DNA of 64,000 bases from Photobacterium sp. GJ3 (GCF_018199995.1 NZ_CP073578.1:3472001-3536000); one strand, 5' to 3'; positions 43,574 to 54,326 are shown, counted from the first letter of the stretch. Translations and numbers: made by a program. Notes: a model not told the origin generated them from the sequence alone.

Positions 43574-43733
43574 TACCAATCGCAGTAAATCATTGCTCAT
43601 CCTAGCTTGTTCAAATGCTCGACAACTGCGTTAGATTTTTTGATTGTAGAATAACTACTTATCTAAAAAATCCGCCTTGTTCTCAAACATTTTTCCGACG
43701 CTATTTCTGATCACTGACTTACTTTGATTGGTA
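43574..43733. repeat. 160-bp palindromic MITE-like repeat
   Basis: Ends are inverted copies: TACCAATC..AGTAA.TCA.TG at 43574 and its complement ending GATTGGTA at 43733. The centre is also self-complementary (GATTTTTT...AAAAAATC around GTAG AATAA CTAC), so the whole can fold into one long hairpin. Similar palindromes occur, to my knowledge, in many Vibrio and Photobacterium genomes. No protein is encoded. It begins directly after the TAA of the TraF-family gene. Confidence 0.8.
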
Positions 43734-43756
43734 TAAAGCAACCTGAAGCCTGATAG

Positions 43757-43786
43757 AAAAACCCGCCAGACGATCGGCGGGTTTTT
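43757..43786. terminator. Terminator, likely for mdtJI
   Basis: AAAAACCCGCC AGACGATC GGCGGGTTTTTT. The T runs on both strands allow use in both directions. Confidence 0.85.
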
Positions 43787-43832
43787 TCGTTTAAGCGGTT
43801 TTGATGCTTTGCGTCGCAGTACTGGACGGCGA

Positions 43833-44162
43833 TCAGGCCGTTTTCATCACCACTACGGCGGCAATCACGACAAAGATGCCTGCCCAGCCCAGTGGGGTCA
43901 GCCGTTGCTTGAACAATACGGAGCCGCCGATGGCTGTGCCCAGAATGCCAATTGCGCCCCATGAAGCATAAGCCACCGCCAGATCAATCTCTTTGACCGC
44001 CTGAACCAGTAAAGTAAATGCCGTCAGAACCAGCACAATTGATGTGGCACCCCAGAGCCGGTGTTTGAATCCGTCTGAACGGGTCAGGGCCATATTTGCC
44101 GCAATATCGACGATGGCCGCCAGCAGCACAAAACCAAACGATAAGGTAAAAAACTGGTTCAT
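43833..44162 (-). CDS. SMR-family exporter subunit, MdtI-like
   Basis: 109 residues and four membrane segments, starting MNQFFTLSFGFVLLAAIVDIAANMALT. It is a small multidrug resistance type protein. MdtI works only with MdtJ, exporting spermidine in E. coli; the paired gene here agrees. It overlaps the previous gene by 4 bases (ATGA), so both are co-translated. Confidence 0.78.
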   Translation of the reverse strand: MNQFFTLSFGFVLLAAIVDIAANMALTRSDGFKHRLWGATSIVLVLTAFTLLVQAVKEIDLAVAYASWGAIGILGTAIGGSVLFKQRLTPLGWAGIFVVIAAVVVMKTA

Positions 44163-44545
44163 GACAGACTCCTGGAGGCCGACGCACAACTTGCAGAAGA
44201 TGTATCCTGATCTTGCTCCGGCTGCGACTCACCCAATGTCACCATCACAATCCCCACGACTGCCAGGCCCAGGCCCAGCAGTTCCTGCAGACTCAGATCA
44301 GCGTCAAAGACAAACAGTGAGACCAGCGTGATCAGTGCAATGCCGAGTCCTTCCCAGACTGCATAGGCCACACCGATGGCGATTTTTTTCGCGGCCAGCG
44401 ACAGAAAGTAATAAGACACCGTGATCAGGAGATACATCACGCCGTATCCCCAAAGTGAATTTTCCTCTCCGATCAGATTCATGGTGCTGGTGCCGGCCAC
44501 TTCAGAGGTGATGGCCAACAGCAGAAAGATTCGTGCAATAAACAT
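44159..44545 (-). CDS. SMR-family exporter subunit, MdtJ-like
   Basis: 128 residues. Four membrane segments with the SMR Glu in TM1 (FLLLAITSEVAGTSTMNL) and the TM3-4 pattern AIGVAYAVWEGLGIALI. The C-terminal tail (about 105-128) is rich in Ser, Gln and Asp, as in MdtJ. It is the first gene of the two-gene operon. The ligand could be spermidine, as in E. coli MdtJI, but this is by analogy. Confidence 0.78.
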   Translation of the reverse strand: MFIARIFLLLAITSEVAGTSTMNLIGEENSLWGYGVMYLLITVSYYFLSLAAKKIAIGVAYAVWEGLGIALITLVSLFVFDADLSLQELLGLGLAVVGIVMVTLGESQPEQDQDTSSASCASASRSLS

Positions 44546-44721
44546 GCTATACCTGCCAATGAATGAACATTAATGGATAGCAAAGGATTGCCAGGCCACA
44601 CAGCGAATTGAGACCAGTTGAAGATTCAGGCCGAGATAACGGGCAATGCTTTGCAATACCAGGCAAGATTAGCCGTTGGCCAGAAAGGGGAACAGGTATA
44701 TGAGATATTCAATTATGAATA

Positions 44722-45663
44722 TCACTCAACTTTGATGGGTCCCGCTTGAAAACATTTCTTTATGACTCGATGTAAATGCTGGTGGAGCGGATGATTGCGG
44801 TTGGACTGGACAAAACCGCCGGAAATCACAAAGTCACTGAATTCGCGGTTGACGGCTGGCATCGGGTAGGCGGCCAGCGCCGGAAACAGCCGGATGGTGC
44901 TCGTGCTGGCATACATAATGGCATCCGTATCCAGCAGCATTTGGGCTGCCAAACGCAGATTATACGTTTTCAGCAATACCCGCGGCTGGTAACCCATGCG
45001 CTGATATTCCGACTCGACGGTGCACAACGGGTTGTATGAGGCCGGTGCCGGCAGGGAAATGATCGGCAACTGCGAGACCGTCTCCCAGTCATTCACATCT
45101 TGATGTTGCGACAAAGTCGGATGGTTCTTCCGTGCCACAATCATTCGCTTTTCGGTAAAGAGCGGCCGCATATAGAGATCTTTGGGCAGCTCGGTTTCCT
45201 GATCCAGCATGCAGTAGTCGTGCTGCCCATCCAGCATTTCATCCTGGCTGTAACTGTTCCAGTTCGAAAAGGTAAAGGTTGCCTTCGGGAACGACTGATG
45301 GCAGACCCGCAACAGTTGCTGGCCCTGTTCATCCAGCAGGTATGGATCCACCACCAGTGATAAATGGCCGTCATACTCGGCTGCGCTGAAGTCCTCAAAC
45401 TCCTTCAGCACTTTTTCGATCGGCGCCAGAATGTTGTCGAACTCCTCCGCCAGCCGCAACGCCATTGGGGAAGGCTCTACCCCATGGGGCTTCCGGACAA
45501 ACAGCGGATCATTCAGCGTGGCTTTTAAACGCGCAATTCCCCGGCTGGCACTGGGCTGAGAGATCCCCAACTGCATGGCGGCTACTTTAATACTCTTGTG
45601 CTCAACCACGGCTTTGAGCAAGCGCATGAGATTCAAATCCAGCGTATCGAGTTGATGGGCCAT
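44722..45663 (-). CDS. LysR-family regulator
   Basis: 313 residues. The N-terminal HTH reads LDLNLMRLLKAVVEHKSIK and ISQPSASRGIARLK, followed by a LysR substrate domain. The style (LDLNLL start, PLFVRKPHGVEPSP) is like the LeuO/NodD/SyrM branch. The ligand and targets are not known. The mdtJI pair lies 180 bases downstream on the same strand, so it could be a target or just a neighbour. ATG 45663 was chosen since upstream residues do not fit. Confidence 0.85.
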   Translation of the reverse strand: MAHQLDTLDLNLMRLLKAVVEHKSIKVAAMQLGISQPSASRGIARLKATLNDPLFVRKPHGVEPSPMALRLAEEFDNILAPIEKVLKEFEDFSAAEYDGHLSLVVDPYLLDEQGQQLLRVCHQSFPKATFTFSNWNSYSQDEMLDGQHDYCMLDQETELPKDLYMRPLFTEKRMIVARKNHPTLSQHQDVNDWETVSQLPIISLPAPASYNPLCTVESEYQRMGYQPRVLLKTYNLRLAAQMLLDTDAIMYASTSTIRLFPALAAYPMPAVNREFSDFVISGGFVQSNRNHPLHQHLHRVIKKCFQAGPIKVE

Positions 45664-45777
45664 GCAGACACCTGATAGATCAACAGAAAAAGTGATTTGA
45701 TGATTGTAATGGCTTGCGGCGGTCCGGTCACGGGGAACGCGTGGCATCGTGATTCAGGCGTTATCTGATGCCGTTGA

Positions 45778-46060
45778 TTAGGCATGAAAGACTGGATCAA
45801 GATGCCCGTGGGTGGTGTACTCGCAGAAACAGATATCCGGGATTAGAATCTTCTCGGGTTGTGCGTCTTTGATTTGCCGGATCCCCGGCAGCGCAGCAAT
45901 CTCTTTCGGCGATGTGATGTTTTCTTCAATAAACACCGGCTGGATCAGATCGCGGACAGAAAGTCTGTTTTCGCGAACCAGCTGGCGGATGAGTGTATTG
46001 GTTCTCAGGCGTCGTGGCCCCCGTCTTCTTCAGATCAGACAGGTTTGGGTGCAATTGGGA
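45778..46060 (-). pseudogene. hemB: hemB remnant with internal deletion
   Basis: On the minus strand, the start of porphobilinogen synthase (delta-aminolevulinate dehydratase) is readable: RRLRTNTLIRQLVRENRLSV then DLIQPVFIEENITSPKEI. The middle is deleted, and it resumes with ILIPDICFCEYTTHGH, which in the intact enzyme lies about 80 residues further and holds metal-site Cys residues. It then ends after DPVFHA at a stop. The catalytic C-terminal two thirds are missing. A functional hemB must be elsewhere in the genome. The N-terminal frame may also be disturbed near 46020. Confidence 0.85.
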
Positions 46061-46104
46061 CATGGAAGAGGTGAACGAGCCGATGAAGGTGTGCACAGGC
46101 CAGT

Positions 46105-46146
46105 AAAAAAGCGATACACCAAAAACAGTGTATCGCTTTCTTTTTA
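46105..46146 (-). terminator. gor terminator
   Basis: On the minus strand GCGATACAC TGTTTTTG GTGTATCGC followed by TTTTTT. Confidence 0.85.
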
Positions 46147-46176
46147 TTTGCAGATGTCAGTTGCTGGAAGCGTCCA

Positions 46177-47532
46177 TCAACGCATAGTCACAAACTCTTC
46201 CGAGCCAGTTGGGTGGATGGCAACCACGCTGTCGAAGTCGGCTTTGGTGGCGCCCATCTTCATGGCGACGCCGAAGCCCTGGATCATTTCGTCTACGGTG
46301 AAGCCGATGCCGTGCAGGCCGACCACAGTTTCTTCCGGACCGGCACAGACCAGCTTCATCTTACAGGGCTGGCGGTTGCTGGTGACGGCGGTGTACATGG
46401 CCGTAAAGCCAGACTGGTACACTTTCACGTTGTCTTCGCCGTACTGAGCGATGGCTTCCTGCTCTGTCAGGCCGATGGTGCCGATTGGTGGGTGGCTGAA
46501 GACCACGGTTGGCACCAGTTTGTAGTCCATTTTGGCTTCTGGCTTGTTGTTGAACAGGCGCTCAGACAGCTGACGGCCCGCTTTGACGGCTACAGGCGTC
46601 AGCTCAATGCCGCCGTCCATGATGTCGCCCACGCAGTAAATACCCGGTACGTTGGTTTGCTGGTATTCATCGACCTTGATGTAGCCTTTGTCTGTGGTCG
46701 CAACGCCTGTCGCTTCCAGATTGATTTTGTGTGTCACCGGATGGCGGCCAATCGCCCAGATCAGCAGGTCGGTGTTGTGAGACTCGCCATTTTCGAAATG
46801 CAGGGTGATGCTGCCGTCGGCTTCTTTCACCACTTCTTTTGGCACCGAGTGCGTGTGCAGTGTCGGGCCTTCGGTGTTCATGACATCAACCAGCGTCTCG
46901 ACGATCAGCGGATCGAAGCTGCGCAGCGGTGATTCTTTTCGCACGAACAGGTGGGTGTCGGTTCCCAGGGCGTTCAGCACACCGGCGATCTCAACAGCAA
47001 TGTAACCGGCACCAATCACGGCAGCCCGCTTTGGCTGCGCATTGAGCTCAAAGAAGCCGTTGGAATCAATGCCGTGCTCTGCGCCCGGAATGTTCGGAAT
47101 CGTCGGCTCGCCACCCACGGCGATCAGAATGTGATCTGCGGTGTAGTGCTGGCCGTTCACTTCAACGGTTTTGGCGTCGACGAACTTCGCGAAACCATTG
47201 ATGACTTCGATTTTGTTTTTGCCCAAAACATTGTCGTAAGCCTGATGAATACGGCCGATGTAGGCTTCACGGCTTTCGACCAGAGTGGACCAATTGAAGT
47301 TTTTCACTTCAACGTCGAAGCCGTAATCTTTGGCATACAGATGCATGGCTTCTGCAATCTGAGCGCCGTGCCACATTACTTTTTTCGGTACACAACCGAC
47401 GTTGACACAAGTTCCGCCCAAGGCTTTGGCTTCAATCAGCGCGACTTTTGCGCCGTACATTGCAGCACGGTTTGCTGAGGCAATCCCGCCGCTGCCGCCA
47501 CCAATACAGATGTAATCAAAATGCGTTGCCAT
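46177..47532 (-). CDS. gor: Glutathione-disulfide reductase
   Basis: 451 residues. FAD-binding GGGSGG (11-16), redox-active disulfide CVNVGC (42-47), NADP-binding Rossmann ([13 protein letters not shown]), and the C-terminal His-Glu pair of the partner active site (HPTGSEE, His 440 and Glu 445). It reduces GSSG with NADPH in the cytoplasm. It is downstream of rlmJ on the same strand, the E. coli order. Confidence 0.97.
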   Translation of the reverse strand: MATHFDYICIGGGSGGIASANRAAMYGAKVALIEAKALGGTCVNVGCVPKKVMWHGAQIAEAMHLYAKDYGFDVEVKNFNWSTLVESREAYIGRIHQAYDNVLGKNKIEVINGFAKFVDAKTVEVNGQHYTADHILIAVGGEPTIPNIPGAEHGIDSNGFFELNAQPKRAAVIGAGYIAVEIAGVLNALGTDTHLFVRKESPLRSFDPLIVETLVDVMNTEGPTLHTHSVPKEVVKEADGSITLHFENGESHNTDLLIWAIGRHPVTHKINLEATGVATTDKGYIKVDEYQQTNVPGIYCVGDIMDGGIELTPVAVKAGRQLSERLFNNKPEAKMDYKLVPTVVFSHPPIGTIGLTEQEAIAQYGEDNVKVYQSGFTAMYTAVTSNRQPCKMKLVCAGPEETVVGLHGIGFTVDEMIQGFGVAMKMGATKADFDSVVAIHPTGSEEFVTMR

Positions 47533-47725
47533 GACTTTTCTCTCTATGCTGTGAAATCTTAGCTGGACGACAGTGTATACCTAAGTCGCCTTCAGATGCT
47601 AGGTTCGGGGAAACGGACGTTGGTGTCGTGGAACGGGCTGTGATCTTGCGGGGAAGAAGCAAAGGGGATAACCATCCGGTGCCTGCCAGTTTAGATTCGG
47701 CACCGGATCATCTGCGGGTAACGGA

Positions 47726-48565
47726 TTATTCCGGTACCACCCAGCGCAGCGTAGTGTGACCACGGGTGGGAGCAATCACAGACTGCAGCCACGGCAGTAG
47801 GGTCGCCATCTGGCTTTCCAGTTTCCATGGCGGGTTAATCACGATCATGCCGGAAGCGGTCATGCCACGTTCTTCGGTATCGGGCTCTACACCGAGCTCG
47901 ATTTGCAGAATTTTGCGGATGCCGAGATCTTCCAGTCCGGCCAGCATGGCGTCGATGTTGCTGCGATACACCACTGGATACCAGATCGCATAAGTGCCGG
48001 TGGCCCAGCGATGAACGCTTTCATCGATGGCATCCACCACATCCATGTATTCGTGCTTGAGCTCATAAGGCGGGTCGATCAGCACCAGCCCGCGGCGTTC
48101 TTTCGGTGGCAGGCTGGCCTTGAGGCGGGCAAAACCGTCTTCTTTATAAATGCGGACCTGACGATCGCCCCGGAATTCCTGCAGCAGCAGCGGGAAATCG
48201 GTCGGATGCAGCTCAGAGAGCACCATGCGATCCTGTTCGCGGATCTGGGCGCGGGCAACTTTCGGCGAGCCCGGATAATAGCGCAGGGTGTCGCCGTTAT
48301 TCAGTACGCGGATGGCATCAAGATAAGATGCCAGCGCTTCAGGCAGATCGTCACGTTGCCATACCCGGGCGATCCCTTGCAGGAACTCACCGGTTTTTTC
48401 GCTGCGCTCGTCCTGCAAATCGTAGCGGCCGACGCCGGAATGGGTGTCGTGGTAAACAAAAGGTTTTTCCTTTTGTTTGAGTGCATCCAGAATCAGACTC
48501 TGAACGATATGCTTGAGCACGTCGGCATGATTGCCAGCATGAAAACTGTGACGGTAACTGAGCAT
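47726..48565 (-). CDS. rlmJ: 23S rRNA (adenine-2030-N6)-methyltransferase RlmJ
   Basis: 279 residues starting MLSYRHSFHAGNHADVLKH, as RlmJ does. The N6-methyltransferase motif is in LIDPPYELKHEY. It methylates A2030 of 23S rRNA. The ATG at 48565 fits the family; an upstream in-frame start to 48700 adds unlike residues. It is divergent from prlC and upstream of gor. Confidence 0.95.
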   Translation of the reverse strand: MLSYRHSFHAGNHADVLKHIVQSLILDALKQKEKPFVYHDTHSGVGRYDLQDERSEKTGEFLQGIARVWQRDDLPEALASYLDAIRVLNNGDTLRYYPGSPKVARAQIREQDRMVLSELHPTDFPLLLQEFRGDRQVRIYKEDGFARLKASLPPKERRGLVLIDPPYELKHEYMDVVDAIDESVHRWATGTYAIWYPVVYRSNIDAMLAGLEDLGIRKILQIELGVEPDTEERGMTASGMIVINPPWKLESQMATLLPWLQSVIAPTRGHTTLRWVVPE

Positions 48566-48735
48566 GGGGAACTCTGCGGTGTTGAAAAAGAGGCTATTAT
48601 GGCGCAAAAAGCGGGAATATCCAGCGGGTTGTAGCAGCAGATCTGAAGTTGCCGCTAAACTTAATCCGGAAAAGGATTGAAATTGTCCTGAAGAAGACAC
48701 ACTTAGTCAGGAAGCAGATAAATAAAGGATGCCCC

Positions 48736-50778
48736 ATGTCGAACCCATTTCTGACCATGACGGACTTGCCGCCGTTTTCGCAACTCAAACCCGAACACAT
48801 TTTTCCTGCCGTCGAGCAGGCGATTCAGGATTGCCGGAACAAAGTCGAGGAAGTCCTGGCCAGCGGAGAGGCGCCAAGCTGGGACAGCATTTGTGCACCA
48901 CTGGCCGAAGTCGATGACCGGCTGGGCCGCATCTGGTCGCCGGTGAGCCACCTGAACGGGGTGAAGAACAGCCCTGAACTGCGTGAAGCCTATGAAAGCT
49001 GCCTGCCGATGCTGTCGGATTACAGCACCTGGCTGGGCCAGCACAAAGGCTTGTACGAAGCCTATAAAAGCATTCGCCAGAATGAAGACTTTGCTGCATT
49101 GTCTCCAGCGAAGCAAAAATCCATCACGGATGCGCTGAAAGAATTTGAACTCTCCGGGATTGGCCTGCCCGCGGCAGAGCAGCACCGCTATGGCGAGATC
49201 AGCAAGCGTTTGTCTGAGCTATCGTCGACCTTCAGCAACAATGTGCTCGATGCCACGATGGGCTGGAGCAAGCTGGTGAAAGACGACAGTGCGTTGTCCG
49301 GGATGCCGGAGTCAGCACTTCAGGCGGCAGCCGCTGCGGCTGAAGCCAAAGGGGAAACCGGCTACCTGCTGACGCTGGAAATTCCGTCTTACCTGCCGGT
49401 GGTGACTTACTGTGACAACCGCGAGCTGCGCCGCGAGATGTATGAAGCTTTTGTGACCCGCGCATCTGACCGGGGACCGAATGCGGGCAAATGGGACAAT
49501 AGCGAAATCATCGCGGAAAAACTGAAACTGACCCATGAGCTGGCGCGCCTGCTTGGTTTTAATACTTACAGTGAAAAATCGCTGGCAACTAAAATGGCGG
49601 AATCAACCGATCAGGTGCTGGGTTTCCTGAATGATCTGGCTGCCCGGGCTAAGCCGCAGGGTGAGAAAGAGGTCGCTGAATTGCGTGCCTTTGCCCGTGA
49701 GGAATTTGGTGCGGATGATCTGGAACCCTGGGATATTGCCTATTACGCTGAAAAACTGAAACAGCACCGCTACAGCATCTCGGATGAGCAGCTGCGCCCT
49801 TACTTCCCGGAGCAGAAAGTGGTGTCCGGGCTGTTTGAAGTACTCAAGCGTGTCTTCGGCATGACAGTGACTGAACGTGAAGGCGTGGATGTCTGGGATC
49901 CGAGTGTGCGTTTCTACGATATCTTTGATGCCAGTGGTGCGCTGCGTGGAAGCTTCTATCTGGATCTCTATGCCCGTGAGCACAAGCGCGGCGGTGCCTG
50001 GATGGATGAGTGCATTGTCCGCCGTGTTCGTCAGGACGGCAGCCTGCAACATCCGGTCGCGTATCTGACCTGTAACTTCAATAAACCGGTCGGTAACAAA
50101 CCCGCGCTGTTTACGCATGACGAAGTGGTGACGCTGTTCCACGAAACAGGCCATGGTATTCACCATATGCTGACGCAGGTGGAAGAGTCTGCCGTTTCCG
50201 GCATTAATGGTGTGCCTTGGGATGCGGTGGAACTGCCAAGTCAGTTCCTGGAAAACTGGTGCTGGGAAGAAGAAGCACTGGCCTTCATTTCCGGTCATTA
50301 CGAAACCGGTGAGCCGTTGCCTTCTGAGCTGCTGGAGAAAATGCTGGCGGCCAAGAACTTCCAGTCGGCCATGGGGATGCTGCGTCAGCTGGAGTTCGGT
50401 TTGTTCGACTTCAGCCTCTACACCAACTATGACCCTGAAGTCGGCGCACAGGTTCTGGATACGCTGGCAAGTATCAAACGTCAGGTGTCCGTGGTGCCGA
50501 GCCCGGAATGGGGCCGCTTCCCGAACAGCTTCAGCCATATCTTTGCGGGTGGTTACAGCGCAGGTTATTACAGCTATCTGTGGGCGGAAGTTTTGTCTTC
50601 AGATGCTTATTCGCGCTTCGAGGAAGAAGGGATATTCAATCCGCAAACCGGCGCTGATTTCCTGAACTGTATTCTGGAACGTGGCGGCAGTGAAGAACCG
50701 ATGGCGCTGTTCAAACGCTTCCGGGGCCGTGAGCCGAAGATTGACGCCCTGCTGCGTCACAGTGGCATCACAGGTTAA
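48736..50778 (+). CDS. prlC: Oligopeptidase A
   Basis: 680 residues, M3 metallopeptidase, with zinc motif HETGH (469-473) as in E. coli OpdA. It degrades peptides, including cleaved signal peptides, in the cytoplasm. ATG 48736 has RBS AAAGGA upstream. It is divergent from rlmJ, as in E. coli and Vibrio. In E. coli rsmJ follows prlC; here gppA converges instead. Confidence 0.97.
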   Translation: MSNPFLTMTDLPPFSQLKPEHIFPAVEQAIQDCRNKVEEVLASGEAPSWDSICAPLAEVDDRLGRIWSPVSHLNGVKNSPELREAYESCLPMLSDYSTWLGQHKGLYEAYKSIRQNEDFAALSPAKQKSITDALKEFELSGIGLPAAEQHRYGEISKRLSELSSTFSNNVLDATMGWSKLVKDDSALSGMPESALQAAAAAAEAKGETGYLLTLEIPSYLPVVTYCDNRELRREMYEAFVTRASDRGPNAGKWDNSEIIAEKLKLTHELARLLGFNTYSEKSLATKMAESTDQVLGFLNDLAARAKPQGEKEVAELRAFAREEFGADDLEPWDIAYYAEKLKQHRYSISDEQLRPYFPEQKVVSGLFEVLKRVFGMTVTEREGVDVWDPSVRFYDIFDASGALRGSFYLDLYAREHKRGGAWMDECIVRRVRQDGSLQHPVAYLTCNFNKPVGNKPALFTHDEVVTLFHETGHGIHHMLTQVEESAVSGINGVPWDAVELPSQFLENWCWEEEALAFISGHYETGEPLPSELLEKMLAAKNFQSAMGMLRQLEFGLFDFSLYTNYDPEVGAQVLDTLASIKRQVSVVPSPEWGRFPNSFSHIFAGGYSAGYYSYLWAEVLSSDAYSRFEEEGIFNPQTGADFLNCILERGGSEEPMALFKRFRGREPKIDALLRHSGITG

Positions 50779-50802
50779 GCGGTTCACAAGAGAACGAGAC
50801 AG

Positions 50803-50830
50803 AAAAGGCTCCTGCAAAGGAGCCTTTTTT
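50803..50830 (+). terminator. prlC terminator
   Basis: AAAAGGCTCC TGCAAA GGAGCCTTTTTT. Confidence 0.88.
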
Positions 50831-50853
50831 CATGGGGATAACAGTCAATCCGA

Positions 50854-52350
50854 TCAGCTTGCTTCGCTGATTTGCAGTGGCCAGCCCAGATCGGTCTGAC
50901 GATGGGCTTCTTGCTGTAATTCTGCATTGGTGAGCGGATTGGCCGCCAGCCAGGCCTGAGGGACAACCAGCGTGAGCTGATTGTCGTCTACGGTCAGATG
51001 TGCCGGAGGCTGATGCTGACTGTCGCGGCGATGGCACAAAATCACGGCCAGACGCAGCAGACGCAGGATGTGGACCGCCTGAATCGCAGGCATGGCATGT
51101 TGTTCCGGCAGGCTGGTCAGGTTGTCGCGGTAGCGGCGCAGCACTTCACCCAGCAGATGCTTCTGGGCCCGGGTAAAGCCGGGCAGATCCAGATGCTGGA
51201 TCAGATAGGCAGCATGGTCACCACTTTGCTTGAAGCCAATCCCGGTGCCAATTTCATGCAGCAGCGCACTGGCCTGAAGCAGCGAGCGGGCTTGAATGTC
51301 CGATTGCCACACGGGTTGGCAGTCATCCAGTAATGCCAGTGCAGTGTCCGCCACTGTCGCCGCGTGATGCGTGTCGATCTGGTAACGAACCTGCAGGCTG
51401 TTCAGTGTTCGGCAACGGACATCGTCCTGACACATCTGCTGGCTCATCATGTCGTACACCATGCCTTCCCGCAGTGCACCACCGGCCAGGGTCATGGTCT
51501 GAATGCCCAGCGTTTCGAACAGGGCGATCAGAATCGACAGGCCGCTGGGGAAAACCAGCGCCCGTTCCAGCGTCAGCCCTTCGATATCGAGATCTTCCAG
51601 CCGTTCATACTGCATGGCCTGACGTTGCAGCCGTTTGAGTTTGGCCAAGGTGATCAGCTCATCCATGCCCTGCGCAAGCATAATTTCCTGCAGGGCCTGA
51701 ACCGTGCCGCTGGCACCGACACAGTGATCCCAGCCCAGATCGCAATACGGCTCGACAATCGGGGCAATGGCATCTTTGGCTGCCTGAATGGCAGAACTGA
51801 AGTTTTCTGCGCTTAGGTGGCGGTCTTTGAAATAGCCTTCCAGCCAGGTGACACAGCCGATTTGCAGGCTGGTCAGCGCCCGGGCATCAAAGCCTTCCCC
51901 GATAATGACCTCGGTACTGGCACCGCCGATATCGACGACCAGACGTTTCCCCTGACCACCGGAGGTATGGGCAACCCCCTGATAGATGATTCGTGCTTCC
52001 TCTTCCCCCGGAATGATTTCAATCGGGTGGTTGAGGATATCCGTCGCTCTGGAAAGAAAGTCGTCCGCATTGACTGCGGTTCTCAGGGCCGCTGTCCCCA
52101 CAATCCGGATCCGTTCGGCCGGGATATCCTGCAGACGTTCGGCGAACATGGCCAGACATTCCCAGCCGCGCTGCATCGCTTCCTGACTCAGGACATTCTG
52201 GCTGTTCAGGCCAGCCGCGAGCCGGACTTTCCGCTTGATCTTGGCCAGCGTATGCACGCTGCCTGCGACTTCGCGCACGATCCACATGTGGAAACTGTTG
52301 GAGCCCAAATCAATGGCTGCATACAGCGGAGATACGACACAACTTTCCAT
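50854..52350 (-). CDS. gppA: Guanosine-5'-triphosphate,3'-diphosphate pyrophosphatase / exopolyphosphatase
   Basis: 498 residues of the Ppx/GppA family. Phosphate-binding loop DLGSNSFHM (14-22), second loop [11 protein letters not shown], then an HD-like C-terminal domain. It converts pppGpp to ppGpp and can act on polyphosphate. The gene order rhlB-gppA identifies it as GppA and not Ppx. It lies 14 bases downstream of rhlB on the same strand. Confidence 0.93.
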   Translation of the reverse strand: MESCVVSPLYAAIDLGSNSFHMWIVREVAGSVHTLAKIKRKVRLAAGLNSQNVLSQEAMQRGWECLAMFAERLQDIPAERIRIVGTAALRTAVNADDFLSRATDILNHPIEIIPGEEEARIIYQGVAHTSGGQGKRLVVDIGGASTEVIIGEGFDARALTSLQIGCVTWLEGYFKDRHLSAENFSSAIQAAKDAIAPIVEPYCDLGWDHCVGASGTVQALQEIMLAQGMDELITLAKLKRLQRQAMQYERLEDLDIEGLTLERALVFPSGLSILIALFETLGIQTMTLAGGALREGMVYDMMSQQMCQDDVRCRTLNSLQVRYQIDTHHAATVADTALALLDDCQPVWQSDIQARSLLQASALLHEIGTGIGFKQSGDHAAYLIQHLDLPGFTRAQKHLLGEVLRRYRDNLTSLPEQHAMPAIQAVHILRLLRLAVILCHRRDSQHQPPAHLTVDDNQLTLVVPQAWLAANPLTNAELQQEAHRQTDLGWPLQISEAS

Positions 52351-52364
52351 GGCGTCTTCTTCAG

Positions 52365-53678
52365 TTACTGCGTTTTCTGTGGGGCACGACGGCGGTTACG
52401 CTGACGACCCTGTCCTTGTCCCTGACCCTGACGGGAGCCGCTGTTACTGCGACGTCCGCCGTTCTGGCGAGGTGAGCGCTGTACTTTAACCGGCGGCGGC
52501 AAATCGTCCAGCAGTGCACTCGGGTCGTAATTCGAACGTGGAATAGCATGCTCGATATACGTTTCGATGGCTGGCAGATTGTGCGAATAGACTTCACAGG
52601 CAAAGCTGATGGAATTGCCGAAGGCGCCCGCACGGCCGGTCCGGCCAATCCGGTGCACGTAATCTTCCGCATCGTCAGGCAGATCGTAGTTAAATACGTG
52701 GGTCACCTGAGGAATATGCAGACCCCGTGCAGCGACATCTGTTGCAACCAGAATGTCGACTTCACCTTGGGTGAACTGTTCCAGAATGCGCACGCGTTTC
52801 TTCTGCGGAACGTCACCGGTCAGTAGTCCGACGCGATGATTATCCGCTTCCAGGTGAGCCCAGATGTTTTCACAGCTGTGCTTGGTGTTGGCAAAAATGA
52901 TGGCACGATCCGGCCAGTCTTCTTCAATCAGCGTCTGCAACAGAGACATTTTGTCCTGATTAGACGGATAGAACAGCTCTTCCTGAATGCGGTGACCGGT
53001 TTTCTGATCCGGTTCAACCACAACGTTTTCCGGCGTATTCATGTGTTCGAATGCCAGCTCTTTCACCCGGTAAGACAGGGTTGCGGAGAACAGCATATTC
53101 AGACGCGCTTTTGGTGTTGGCATCTGACGGAACAGGAAACGAATGTCTTTGATAAAGCCCAGATCGAACATCCGGTCCGCTTCATCTAGCACCACAACCT
53201 GAATGCTTTTCAGATCAATGACACGCTGCTTGTAGAAATCGATGATCCGGCCGCAGGTACCGATCAGAATATCGACGCCATTTTCCAGATGCTGTTTTTG
53301 TTTCTCGTACGCTTCGCCACCATAGGCCAGGCCTGCGGTCAGTCCTGTACTTTTGAGCAGTGGGGCTGCATCATTGTAAATCTGAATTGCCAGTTCCCGT
53401 GTAGGTGCCATAATGATTGCACGGGGCTGATTGGTTTTTCGCTCCTCAGATGCTGGTGTCAGCATTAAATGGTTAAAGGTGGCCGTCAGGAAGGCCAGGG
53501 TCTTGCCAGTCCCTGTCTGCGCCTGACCAGCAATATCACGGCCGGAGAGCACTACCGGCAATGCCAGGGCCTGGATCGGGGTACAATAATGGAACCCTTT
53601 GTCTTCCAGCCCTTGTAAAACCTGAGGGTGTAGCCCCAGATCGGCAAATTTCTGCTCTGTGATGTGAGTCGTCTTCAT
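52365..53678 (-). CDS. rhlB: DEAD-box RNA helicase RhlB
   Basis: 437 residues. Walker A AQTGTGKT (53-60), DEAD box [13 protein letters not shown] motif FSATL, and [10 protein letters not shown]. The C-terminal tail is rich in Arg, Gly, Gln and Asn ([12 protein letters not shown]), as in RhlB, and likely contacts RNA. In E. coli it is part of the RNA degradosome with RNase E. It is divergent from trxA, the usual order. Confidence 0.96.
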   Translation of the reverse strand: MKTTHITEQKFADLGLHPQVLQGLEDKGFHYCTPIQALALPVVLSGRDIAGQAQTGTGKTLAFLTATFNHLMLTPASEERKTNQPRAIIMAPTRELAIQIYNDAAPLLKSTGLTAGLAYGGEAYEKQKQHLENGVDILIGTCGRIIDFYKQRVIDLKSIQVVVLDEADRMFDLGFIKDIRFLFRQMPTPKARLNMLFSATLSYRVKELAFEHMNTPENVVVEPDQKTGHRIQEELFYPSNQDKMSLLQTLIEEDWPDRAIIFANTKHSCENIWAHLEADNHRVGLLTGDVPQKKRVRILEQFTQGEVDILVATDVAARGLHIPQVTHVFNYDLPDDAEDYVHRIGRTGRAGAFGNSISFACEVYSHNLPAIETYIEHAIPRSNYDPSALLDDLPPPVKVQRSPRQNGGRRSNSGSRQGQGQGQGRQRNRRRAPQKTQ

Positions 53679-53791
53679 TCGTATAGAATATCAGCTTAGG
53701 GTTGCAATACGAAACGTATTCAATTCAAATAGGGCATCGATTTGCTGGTTAAAATAGAATCAGCGTTGAAAATCAACCATTGGAGTGGAAG

Positions 53792-54118
53792 ATGAGCGAC
53801 AAGATTGTGCAGCTGACAGACGCAAGTTTTGATAACGATGTGATTAATGCTGCAGGCCCAGTTTTAGTCGATTTTTGGGCTGAGTGGTGCGGACCATGTA
53901 AAATGATCGCGCCTATTCTTGACGAAATCGCAGATGAGTACGCAGGTAAACTGACGATTGGTAAGTTGAACATTGATCACAATGCAACAACCCCACCAAA
54001 GTTTGGTATCCGCGGTATTCCGACCCTGCTGCTGTTCAAGGACGGCGCAGTGGCAGCGACCAAAGTGGGCGCATTGTCCAAGACGCAACTGAAAGAGTTT
54101 CTTGACGCCAATCTGTAA
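53792..54118 (+). CDS. trxA: Thioredoxin 1
   Basis: 108 residues with the active site WCGPC (32-36) and the cis-Pro segment GIPT. It is a general cytoplasmic disulfide reductase. The start [10 protein letters not shown] is like E. coli TrxA, so ATG 53792 was preferred to 53780; RBS TGGAG at 53780-53784. It is followed by rho with a 200-bp leader. Confidence 0.97.
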   Translation: MSDKIVQLTDASFDNDVINAAGPVLVDFWAEWCGPCKMIAPILDEIADEYAGKLTIGKLNIDHNATTPPKFGIRGIPTLLLFKDGAVAATKVGALSKTQLKEFLDANL

Positions 54119-54326
54119 TTGGCAGAATTGAGACCTGGACCGCGTACAATGCCTCATTGTGCGCGGTGTCATTTCAGCGTACTAGACGACCGCCTGCTTT
54201 AGTGCTAAGTTATTGCACGTTAATTATACGACAGTTCATTTCTTGACCAGCCCCATTGGTCAAAGCTTTTCTCAATTATCAATTAACCATAGAACCCCTA
54301 ATTTGACTGACAAGAAACCCACCACT
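54119..54326 (+). other. trxA-rho leader region
   Basis: 208 bp, without a gene. It contains a strong hairpin (ACCGCG.ACAATG to CATTGT.CGCGGT, 54139-54167) without a T run. In E. coli, rho has a long leader at which Rho limits its own transcription; this region is in the same place. Confidence 0.5.

Noticed and set aside
45812..46447. Plus-strand open frame of 211 codons
   Set aside because: It is antisense to the hemB remnant and to the 3' end of gor, and its product has no recognisable pattern.
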